64,000 bases of DNA from Micromonospora chalcea (GTDB lineage: Bacteria > Actinomycetota > Actinomycetes > Mycobacteriales > Micromonosporaceae), in assembly GCF_002926165.1 (NCBI RefSeq), contig NZ_MAGP01000067.1, forward strand, positions 1-64,000, written 5' to 3'. Positions within the stretch are counted from its first letter, which is position 1. Each line of letters begins with the position of its first letter. The position numbers and the translations under genes were made by a program. The notes under the pieces were generated by a model, which was not told where the DNA came from, did not search any database, and was given only the letters and a program-made list of their open reading frames with translations. Positions 34,331 through 41,073 of the stretch are shown one piece after another.

Positions 34331-35277
34331 CCGGCGCGCTGCTGCTCGCCCTGACCGCGGGCATGCTCGGCGCGGTCAACCCGTGTGGCTTCGCGATGCT
34401 GCCCGCGTACCTGTCACTGCTCGTCGCCGGGCCCGACGGCGGGCGCGGCGCGGTCGGCCGCGCGCTCACCGCGACGGCCGCGCTCACCCTCGGGTACGTG
34501 CTGGTGTTCGGCGCGTTCGGGCTGGCCGTGGCGCCGGCGGCGGACTGGCTGCGGCCCCGGCTGCCGTGGCTCACCGTGACGCTCGGCGTGCTGCTGGCGC
34601 TGGCCGGGTGCTGGCTGCTCGCCGGACGGCGACTGCCCGCGCCGCGTCCGCTGCGCGTCGCGCCCCGGCTCACCCGCACCTGGCCGTCCATGGTGCTGTT
34701 CGGCGCGGCGTACGCGCTCACGTCGCTGAGCTGCGCGATCGCGCCGTTCCTGGCGATCGTGGTGACCAGCCTGCAGGCCGGGTCGCCGCTGCGCGGGCTG
34801 GCGCTGTTCGGCGCGTACGCGCTGGGCATGGCGCTCGTGGTCGGGGTTGCCGCGCTCGCCGTGGCGCTGCTGCGCGGCCGGGTCGTGGCGCGACTACGCG
34901 GCGCGGGCGCCTGGGCGCCGCGTCTGAGCGGCCTGGTGCTCGTGGTCGCGGTCTGCTACGTCGGCTGGTACGGCTGGTACGAGGTGCGCCTCGCCCAGGG
35001 CCGGTACGACGCCTTCACCGACCCGGTGATCCGCGCCGCGGCTGGTCTTCAGCAGACCCTGGTGAAGGCCGTCGACACTCTGGGCCCCGCGGTCCTCGCA
35101 ACCCTGCTCCTGGCCGCCGTGCTCCTCACCCGCCGCCGCCCCCGCCCTCTCTCCCGCGATCTTGCAGTTGGGGCCCGGGCGGAAGGGGTGAAGCGGACTT
35201 CTCGCGGGCCGGAAGTGCAAGATCGCGGGGAAGGGACGGGGACGGCGGCGGCGGGGGAGCGGGTCAGCGCGGGGTGA
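34327..35277 (+). CDS. ccdA: CcdA/DsbD-like membrane thiol-disulfide carrier
   Basis: Six-helix membrane protein of 316 aa that carries reducing equivalents across the membrane. The active-site cysteines are Cys20 in AVNPCGFAMLP and Cys136 in LSCAIAPF, the canonical CcdA pair. It is coupled by ATGA to the TlpA-like lipoprotein gene. After the last helix (about residue 265) the frame runs through a 77-bp intergenic-type hairpin repeat (35153-35229). The final 45 residues are thus encoded by repeat DNA and are unlike other CcdA proteins. The stop lies 14 bases inside the convergent serS gene. The repeat may have inserted near the original stop and extended the frame. Confidence 0.88.
   Translation: MTGALLLALTAGMLGAVNPCGFAMLPAYLSLLVAGPDGGRGAVGRALTATAALTLGYVLVFGAFGLAVAPAADWLRPRLPWLTVTLGVLLALAGCWLLAGRRLPAPRPLRVAPRLTRTWPSMVLFGAAYALTSLSCAIAPFLAIVVTSLQAGSPLRGLALFGAYALGMALVVGVAALAVALLRGRVVARLRGAGAWAPRLSGLVLVVAVCYVGWYGWYEVRLAQGRYDAFTDPVIRAAAGLQQTLVKAVDTLGPAVLATLLLAAVLLTRRRPRPLSRDLAVGARAEGVKRTSRGPEVQDRGEGTGTAAAGERVSAG
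35153..35229. repeat. REP-like hairpin repeat in the ccdA 3' end
   Basis: Perfect 14-bp arms, CCCGCGATCTTGCA (35153-35166) and its complement (35216-35229), around a GC-rich imperfect stem. One arm, GCAAGATCGCGGG, recurs near the palindrome axis at 15179 and 15382. Such GATCTTGCA elements look like a dispersed intergenic family of this genome; here one is translated as part of CcdA. Confidence 0.75.
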
Positions 35278-36547
35278 GGCGGTCGGTGCCGAGCTTGTCG
35301 CGCAGGACCTCCGGGACCACCACCGAGCCGTCGGGCTGCTGGTGCTGCTCCAGGATGGCCGGGAACAGGCGGCTGGTGGCCAGCGCCGAGCCGTTGAGCG
35401 TGTGCACGAAACGGGTCTGCTTCGCGCCCGGCTCGCGGTAGCGGATCGCCGCCCGGCGCGCCTGGTAGTCACCGGCCCAGGAGACCGACGACACCTCCTT
35501 GTACTTGCCGGTGCTCGGCATCCACACCTCGACGTCGAGCGTCTTCTTCATCGAGGCGCTGGCGTCACCGGCGGCCAGCAGGCTGGTCTGGAAGTGCAGA
35601 CCGAGCTTGCCGACCAGGCCCTCGACGTGCCCGACCATCGCCTCCAGCGCCGCGCCCGCCTGCTCCGGCAGCGTGAACTGGAAGATCTCCACCTTGTTGA
35701 ACTGGTGGCCGCGCACGGTGCCGCGCTCGTCGGAGTGCGACCCGGCCGCCTCGCGCCGGTAGCACGGCGTGTACGCGAACGCCTTCAGCGGCAGCTTCGG
35801 CGTCTCCAGGATCTCGTCCTGGTACGCGCCGAGGATCGCCGTCTCCGCCGTGGGCAGCAGGAACTGGCCGCGCGAGGACGACTGCTTGTCGATGTGGTAG
35901 ACGTCGTCGTGGAACTTCGGGAACTGCCCGGCCGCGAAACCGGCGCTCTCGAGCAGCAGGTGCGGCGGAAGCAGGAACTCGTAGCCGGCCTGGATGTTCT
36001 GCTCGATCAGCCAGTTCACCAGCGCCCACTCCAGCCGGGCGCCCAGACCGGTGTACATCCAGAAGCCCGAGCCGCCGAGCTTCACGCCCCGCTCGTGGTC
36101 GACCAGGCCGAGCGCGCGGCTCAGCTCCACGTGGTCGCGTACCTTCTCGATGGCGGGCGCCTCGCCGAACGTCCGCACCACCCGGTTGGCCTCCTTGCCC
36201 CCGGCGACCACGTCGTCGGCGGGCAGGTTCGGCAGCTCGCTCATCGCCGAGCGGAGCCGGGACTGCACCTCGTCGAGCTGGGACTCCAGCTCCGCGAGCT
36301 GCTTGCGCTCGGCCTCCGGGGCGACCGGCTGCGGCGTGCCGCCGGACCGTTTCGCCTCCGCGTACGCCCGCGCCTCGGCCTTGCGGGTCTGCCGCTCGGC
36401 GTCGATCTCCGTGATCAGGGCGCGTCGTTCCTGGTCGAGCCGCTGGATGTCGTCCAGCGTCCGGGTGACCTCGGCAGGATCCAGACGCTTCGCCAGCGCG
36501 GTCGCCACCGCCTCGCGATCCTTCCGGATCAACTCCATGTCGAGCAT
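35264..36547 (-). CDS. serS: Seryl-tRNA synthetase (atypical)
   Basis: Class II synthetase of 427 aa charging tRNA-Ser. The N-terminal long coiled-coil arm spans about residues 25-105. The catalytic core has TAE (233-235) for serine recognition, motif 2 around CYRREAAGSHSDERG (262-276) with HQFNKVE, and motif 3 NGSALATSR (385-393) followed by PAILEQHQQPDGSVVVPEVL. From memory, housekeeping actinobacterial SerRS have FRREAGS...RDTRGIIRVHQFDKVE. This one differs (SDERGTVRGHQFNKVE), so it may be a second, non-housekeeping enzyme, as seen where producers protect themselves from seryl-adenylate-type inhibitors. It is monocistronic. The frame starts at ATG 36547; a second ATG is three codons on. 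Confidence 0.88.
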   Translation of the reverse strand: MLDMELIRKDREAVATALAKRLDPAEVTRTLDDIQRLDQERRALITEIDAERQTRKAEARAYAEAKRSGGTPQPVAPEAERKQLAELESQLDEVQSRLRSAMSELPNLPADDVVAGGKEANRVVRTFGEAPAIEKVRDHVELSRALGLVDHERGVKLGGSGFWMYTGLGARLEWALVNWLIEQNIQAGYEFLLPPHLLLESAGFAAGQFPKFHDDVYHIDKQSSSRGQFLLPTAETAILGAYQDEILETPKLPLKAFAYTPCYRREAAGSHSDERGTVRGHQFNKVEIFQFTLPEQAGAALEAMVGHVEGLVGKLGLHFQTSLLAAGDASASMKKTLDVEVWMPSTGKYKEVSSVSWAGDYQARRAAIRYREPGAKQTRFVHTLNGSALATSRLFPAILEQHQQPDGSVVVPEVLRDKLGTDRLTPR

Positions 36548-37002
36548 GCTGCTCGTACGCCTCCGTCCAGGCAGTCAGGTGGGACCTCCAGATGCTACCG
36601 TCGCGCCCCCGTCGCCCCGGCCCGGCCCGCACAGCCCGCCGCCACGGGGCCCGTTTCGGTAACGGCGCGTGACGGTGGTGCTGTCGGAGGGTGTGCTCAC
36701 AGTCCGTGACGGTGTGCTGGTGCCCGCTCCGACCCGGGTCCGCTGGTGGGCGTGCTGACCTGGTCAATCTGACGGATCCGCCTTCGGGCGGGTGTGCCCC
36801 TTCGGCGACTTTGCTCTGCAGCCACCGACGCGGCGTTCGACGCAGCGTCAGCGTCGCGCGGATGGCTGCAGAGCAAAGTCCGCGAAGGGCAAACATCCCG
36901 GGGGAGCGTTGGCATCACGCACAGTCACTGACGTCTTCCGCCGGGGCCTGGCGGAGGCCGGGTGGCGGAGCCCGGGTGGCGGAAGCCGGGGAGCGCTGAG
37001 CG
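36548..37002. other. Gene-free gap between serS and the MerR gene
   Basis: 455 bases with no supported gene. It should hold the serS promoter near 36560-36680 and contains the long hairpin at 36807-36880. Open frames here have no ribosome binding site and poor codon bias. Confidence 0.65.
36807..36880. repeat. Long intergenic hairpin with 18-bp arms
   Basis: GACTTTGCTCTGCAGCCA (36807-36824) and its exact complement (36863-36880) flank a 38-base GC-rich middle that itself has partial symmetry. The arms are unusually AT-richer than the surroundings. It may be a dispersed repeat, a terminator downstream of the MerR-DnaN gene (transcribed leftwards), or both. Confidence 0.75.
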
Positions 37003-38106
37003 TCAGAGGCGTACCGGCATCAGGACCGAGAAGGCGTCCGCGTCGTCGGCCAGCGGCGCGGCGAGCGGGGCGATCGGCCCGTCCAGCTCCAGCACGAGCT
37101 GGCCGTCGCCGGACCCCAGCGCGTCCAGCAGGTACTCCCGGTTGAGCCCAACCCGAAGCGCGTCAGCGCCGGCCGCGCCGGCCGGGTCGACAAGGCGCAA
37201 CTCGCCGCGGCCGTCCAGGCCGAGCGCCACGACCTCGTGCTCGACGCCCTCGTGCGCGCGGTGGCAGACCGGGACGCCGTCGGCGGTGAGCGCCGCGCGC
37301 AGCGCCGCGCCGTCGACCGGGATCCGGTACGCGGGTACGTCACCGAGCTGCGCGCGCAGCAGCCGGCGGTAGTCCGGGAAGTCGTACGGCAGCGGTACGG
37401 CGGTCAGCGGCCGGCCCGCCACCGTGACGGTCACCCGGCCGGGAGCGACGACGACCTCGGCGACGTCCGAGCCGTCGAGGCCCGACACCGAGCCGGCAGC
37501 GTCCAGCAGCGCCCGCAACTCGTCGACGGCGGCCACCGGCAGCAGCACGCTCACCGGCGGGCCGTCGACGGTGCCGGCGACCCGGGCCACGGCGAGCCGG
37601 TGCCGGTCGGTGGCGATCAGGTGCACCCCGTCGAGGGTGACCTCCAGCAGCACGCCGGACAGGACCGGCAGCGCGGGGTCGGCGCCGACGGCGAAGCGTA
37701 CGGCGTCCACGGCGGCGGCCAGGTCGGTGCGGGACAGCGCGAGGCGGATGGTCACTGTGGTCTCCTCCGGGTCGATCAGGCAACGGATCCGGGAGAGCTC
37801 GCGACGCGCGTCGGCCAGGCCGTCCTCCAGGCGGCGCAGGTGCGCGTCCAGCAGCCGGTGCACCTCGGCCGGTCGGTGCCGGTTCCGCAGCGCCTCGGCG
37901 ATGCCGGCCAGCGGCATCCCGACCCGGCGCAGCCCGGCCACCAGCCGGGCCGGGTCCACCTGCTCCTCGGTGTACCAGCGGTAGCCGGTCACCGGGTCCA
38001 CCCGGGCCGGGGCCAGCACCCCGGAACGGTCGTAGAACCGCAGCGCGCTGACCGTCAGGCCACTGGCCCGGGCCAGCTCACCGATGCTGCGAAGCTCGCT
38101 CTCCAC
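37003..38106 (-). CDS. MerR-family regulator fused to a DnaN (sliding clamp)-like domain
   Basis: Regulator of 367 aa with two clear parts. Residues 7-72 form a MerR winged helix (RSIGELARASGLTVSALRFY, then DPVTGYRWYT), and 80-112 the usual dimerisation coiled coil. Residues 118-367 resemble domains II and III of the DNA polymerase III beta clamp: LPVLSGVLLEV, LIATDRHRLAVA, PYDFPDYRRLL, LNREYLLDAL and the exact clamp-like C terminus MPVRL. The clamp part is shorter than DnaN (about 375 aa), so roughly one domain is missing. The role is unknown; it may sense a replication-related ligand or protein. I prefer the GTG at 38106 over the ATG at 38115 because a MerR-type promoter ends exactly there, implying a leaderless mRNA. 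Confidence 0.85.
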   Translation of the reverse strand: MESELRSIGELARASGLTVSALRFYDRSGVLAPARVDPVTGYRWYTEEQVDPARLVAGLRRVGMPLAGIAEALRNRHRPAEVHRLLDAHLRRLEDGLADARRELSRIRCLIDPEETTVTIRLALSRTDLAAAVDAVRFAVGADPALPVLSGVLLEVTLDGVHLIATDRHRLAVARVAGTVDGPPVSVLLPVAAVDELRALLDAAGSVSGLDGSDVAEVVVAPGRVTVTVAGRPLTAVPLPYDFPDYRRLLRAQLGDVPAYRIPVDGAALRAALTADGVPVCHRAHEGVEHEVVALGLDGRGELRLVDPAGAAGADALRVGLNREYLLDALGSGDGQLVLELDGPIAPLAAPLADDADAFSVLMPVRL

Positions 38107-38113
38107 GGCCGTC

Positions 38114-38144
38114 ATCCTGTGACCTCAAGCGGGTCGAGGGTCAA
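38114..38144 (-). promoter_or_regulatory. MerR-type promoter with 19-bp spacer and SoxR-box-like dyad
   Basis: On the coding strand TTGACC (38144-38139) and CAGGAT (38119-38114) are separated by 19 bases, the overlong spacer that MerR proteins act on. The spacer and -35 form the dyad TTGACCCTCGA/CTTGAGGTCA, similar to SoxR boxes. The first purine seven bases after the -10 is the G of a GTG codon in the MerR-DnaN frame. Confidence 0.65.
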
Positions 38145-38146
38145 CC

Positions 38147-39322
38147 TCACGCCGACAGCGTGCGGAACGTGATGCCCGCGCGTACCAGCCGGTCCAGCAG
38201 CGCGTCGCCCATCGCCGCGACCGGCGTGACCTGCCCGGCGGTCTCCGGCAGGTCGTCGAAGGCCAGGCAGAGCGCCGACTCGGCGAGCATCTTGGCCGTC
38301 TCGTCGTAGCCCGGGTCGCCGCCGGCCACCTCGGTCACCACCCGGCGGTCGCCACCGGTGCCCACGAACCGCACCCGGAACCACGACTTGGCCCGCTGCT
38401 CGGCCGTCGGGCCCTGCCCGGAGGCGAGCCGTCCGAGCAGCCAGCGCCGCGTCGGCGCCACCTTCACCAGCCCCATCACACCGGCCAGCCCGACACCTGC
38501 GACGAGCACCGTGGGCAGCCGCTTCAGCGCGGCGAAGTGCCGGTAGCGGAAGTCCGGGCCGTACTCCGGGCGGGCCGCCGCGGACCGGCGGACCACCTGC
38601 GGGTCGATGGTGGGCAGGGGCACCGCCCACTGGCCGAACTCGCGTACCCGGCCGACCTTGCCCGGCACCGCGCGGACCCGGCGCCCGCCGGGCTTCGGCT
38701 CCATCGCCCGCCGCGCCCGCGCCGCGCGGCTCGTCTCACCGGTACGGGAGAACGCGGTGAGCGCCGAGTGGTACGTGCCGGCGGAGAACCGGCCACCGGC
38801 CCGCACGTACCCGTCCACGGCGATCGGCCCGTCTGCGGGCAGTTGCTTGACCGTGTACCAGACGCCCAGGTCGTGCGGGATCGAGTCGAAGCCGCAGGCG
38901 TGCACCAGGCGGGCCCCGGTGCGTACCGCCTCGGCGTGGTGCCGCACGTACATCCGGTCCACGAACTCCGGCTCACCGGTGATGTCGAGGTAGTCGGTGC
39001 CGGCCGCGGCGCACGCGGCCACAAGCGGCTCGCCGTGGTGCACGTACGGCCCGACGGTGCTGGCCACCACCCGGGCGCACTCCGCCACCGCGCGCAGCGA
39101 CGCCGGGTCGGTCACCTCGGCGGTGAGCAGCGGCAGCTCGGCCAGGGCCGGGTCGATCGCGGCGAGCCGCTCCCGCACCGCGGCCAGCTTGTCCGGGTTA
39201 CGCCCGGCCAGCGCCCAGCGCAGCCGCTCCGGCGCGTGCCGGGCCAGGTACTCGGCGGTCAGCCCGCCGGTGAAGCCGGTGGCGCCGAACAGGACGAGGT
39301 CGTACCGACGGTCTGCGCGCAT
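38147..39322 (-). CDS. Saccharopine-dehydrogenase-like reductase
   Basis: NAD(P)-binding protein of 391 aa. The Rossmann motif is LVLFGATGFTGG at the N terminus, with AGRNPDKL as the second-strand cofactor loop, and DITGEPEFVDRM and CGFDSIPHDLG as family motifs. It belongs to the saccharopine dehydrogenase/trans-acting enoyl reductase group; the mycobacterial relative acts on phthiocerol-type lipids, so a lipid or polyketide reduction is possible. A hydrophobic segment near residues 270-290 may touch the membrane. It ends 3 bases before the MerR promoter and is transcribed in the same direction. Confidence 0.85.
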   Translation of the reverse strand: MRADRRYDLVLFGATGFTGGLTAEYLARHAPERLRWALAGRNPDKLAAVRERLAAIDPALAELPLLTAEVTDPASLRAVAECARVVASTVGPYVHHGEPLVAACAAAGTDYLDITGEPEFVDRMYVRHHAEAVRTGARLVHACGFDSIPHDLGVWYTVKQLPADGPIAVDGYVRAGGRFSAGTYHSALTAFSRTGETSRAARARRAMEPKPGGRRVRAVPGKVGRVREFGQWAVPLPTIDPQVVRRSAAARPEYGPDFRYRHFAALKRLPTVLVAGVGLAGVMGLVKVAPTRRWLLGRLASGQGPTAEQRAKSWFRVRFVGTGGDRRVVTEVAGGDPGYDETAKMLAESALCLAFDDLPETAGQVTPVAAMGDALLDRLVRAGITFRTLSA

Positions 39323-39353
39323 CCGCCGAGTGTGCCATCCACGGCGCTCACCT

Positions 39354-40490
39354 TCACGGCGTGAAGACCACCCGGACGCAGCCGTCGGCCCGGTCGCGGA
39401 ACAACGCGTACCCGTCGGCGCCGCGCTCCAGCGGCATCCGGTGCGTGGCCAGATGCTCGGTGACCAGCTCGTCGCGGGCCATCCGGGCCAGCAGCTCCGG
39501 GATCGCCGTCGCGCCCCGCCGCCGGGCCGCGCGGACGGCGAGGCCCTTGTCCGCGAGCGCGCCGAGCGGGAACCGGTCCACCACCCCGGGCCGGGCGTCG
39601 AGCACCACCACGACGCCGCCCTTGCGGCACGCGTGCACCGCCTCGCGCAGCGCCGCCCCGCCGTCCGCCTCGGTCAGCGGCCACCGGTTCGGCTCGGCCG
39701 GCACCCCGGAGGCGTCGACGCAGACGTCCGGGCCCCGGCCGCCGCTGCGCTCCCGCAGCTCGGCGAGCACGTCCACGTACCTGTGGTTGAGCGCCTCCAC
39801 CCCGGCGTGCCGGGCGACCATGCTCAGCCGGTCGTCCCGGTCGTCGACCACGATCACCCGGTCCGCACCCCGGGCCACCGCCGCCCCGGCGGTGAGCTGG
39901 CCGACCGCGCCCGCGCCCCACACCGCCACCACGTCGCCCGGGGCGACCTCGCCCAGCTCCGCGCCGTACCAGCCGGCCGGCGCGGCGTCGGCGGCGAACA
40001 CCGCGCGGTCGTCGCTCACCGACTCCGGTACGGCGAACGCGCCCACGTCCGCGTACGGCACCCGGACGAACTCGGCGTGGCCACCGGCGAACCCGCCCAG
40101 CCGGGCCGGCCGGCCGAAACCGCCCGCTGACGGCTGGCCCCACTCCGGCTCGGCCGTCACGCCGCTCGTGCCGTTGTCGCAGCAGGCGAGCAGGCCCTGC
40201 CGGCAGAACCAGCACGCCCCGCAGGCCACCGACGAGCCCACCACCACCCGGTCGGCGACCCGGTGCCGGCGTACCTCCGTACCGACCTCGACCACCTCGC
40301 CGAGGAACTCGCGTCCGAGCACCTCCCCGGCGGACGCCTCGGGCACCCGCCCGTCCAGGAGCGGCAGGTCCGCGCCGCAGGTGATGCTGCGCCGCACCCG
40401 CACGATCATGTCCTGGGCGTTGCGCAGCTCCGGGTCCGGGACGCGGCGTACCTCCACCGCGTCGGCTCCGGCCCAGCACAGCGCCCTCAT
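39354..40490 (-). CDS. Formaldehyde-dehydrogenase-like MDR with altered catalytic zinc site
   Basis: Medium-chain dehydrogenase of 378 aa. It resembles glutathione-independent formaldehyde dehydrogenases: a long insertion after the structural zinc (CGACWFCRQGLLAC, four Cys intact) and the nucleotide loop VAVWGAGAVGQ followed by VIVVDDRDDRL. The first catalytic zinc ligand, Cys38 in TCGADLPL, is present, but the canonical GHE reads G-R60-E, so the His ligand is replaced by Arg. Catalytic zinc binding may be lost or rearranged. The ATG overlaps the stop of the upstream 141-aa gene (ATGA). Confidence 0.85.
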   Translation of the reverse strand: MRALCWAGADAVEVRRVPDPELRNAQDMIVRVRRSITCGADLPLLDGRVPEASAGEVLGREFLGEVVEVGTEVRRHRVADRVVVGSSVACGACWFCRQGLLACCDNGTSGVTAEPEWGQPSAGGFGRPARLGGFAGGHAEFVRVPYADVGAFAVPESVSDDRAVFAADAAPAGWYGAELGEVAPGDVVAVWGAGAVGQLTAGAAVARGADRVIVVDDRDDRLSMVARHAGVEALNHRYVDVLAELRERSGGRGPDVCVDASGVPAEPNRWPLTEADGGAALREAVHACRKGGVVVVLDARPGVVDRFPLGALADKGLAVRAARRRGATAIPELLARMARDELVTEHLATHRMPLERGADGYALFRDRADGCVRVVFTP

Positions 40491-40912
40491 CGCACCGGCC
40501 CCGGCCGCTCCAGCGGCGAACGGTCCGCCCGCAGCACCTCGCCGGTCTCCAGGAGCTGCTTGGTCTGCCGCAGCACGTGGCGCAGGTACCGGCCCGGGTC
40601 GTCACCGACCAGGTGCGCGGCGAACCCCGGCAACGTGCACTCCCCGCCCAGCGGACGGATCGCCAGCTCCGTGCCGCGACCGCCCGGCGCGGGGCGGGCC
40701 CACACCTCGACCGCCCCGTCGAGACGGCGCAGCGGCTCGGGCCACCGTCCGGCCGGGAGCACCCGCTCGGGCTCGGCGGCCACCGTCACCTTCTGCCACC
40801 GCCCCGGCCGTGGATCCGTTCCGTCCCGGCGTGGCAGGCGGTCGGCCAGCCTCCGCGCCCCGCCGGCCGTCAACGCCAGCGCGCCGACCGCCAGCCGTCT
40901 GATCCGCGCCAC
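40487..40912 (-). CDS. Small protein upstream of the MDR gene (SRPBCC-like)
   Basis: Unassigned protein of 141 aa. It has a basic N-terminal helix, then beta-rich sequence (WQKVTVAAEPERV, DGAVEVWARPAPGGRGTELAIRP) that resembles the START/SRPBCC proteins found beside formaldehyde-dehydrogenase-like genes. The C terminus RYLRHVLRQTKQLLETGEV is an amphipathic helix. It is the first gene of the two-gene operon, divergent from the LuxR gene. Confidence 0.7.
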   Translation of the reverse strand: MARIRRLAVGALALTAGGARRLADRLPRRDGTDPRPGRWQKVTVAAEPERVLPAGRWPEPLRRLDGAVEVWARPAPGGRGTELAIRPLGGECTLPGFAAHLVGDDPGRYLRHVLRQTKQLLETGEVLRADRSPLERPGPVR

Positions 40913-40992
40913 CTGACCTCCCGAGGTCCCGGCCCCGGGCGGCCGGCGCTGGTCCGGCCGGCCGCCCGCGTACCTCCAGGGTGGGCGAGGGG

Positions 40993-41013
40993 CGGGTGAG
41001 CCGGGTTCGCCCG
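40993..41013. promoter_or_regulatory. 21-bp palindrome copy 1 (CGGGTGA-N7-TCGCCCG)
   Basis: One mismatch from the motif CGGGTGA-N7-TCACCCG found intact at 44912 and 45690. It lies in the divergent region between the MDR operon and the LuxR gene, 61 bases upstream of the latter. Confidence 0.55.
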
Positions 41014-41073
41014 GAAGGGGTGAACCGGCGCGGTCCGGGTATCCGCTGCCCGCGTCGACAGGGGGAGGGATGC

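Noticed and set aside
36560..36600. T-box-like AGGTGGGACC before serS
   Set aside because: The similarity is on the wrong strand for serS and no specifier stem is evident.
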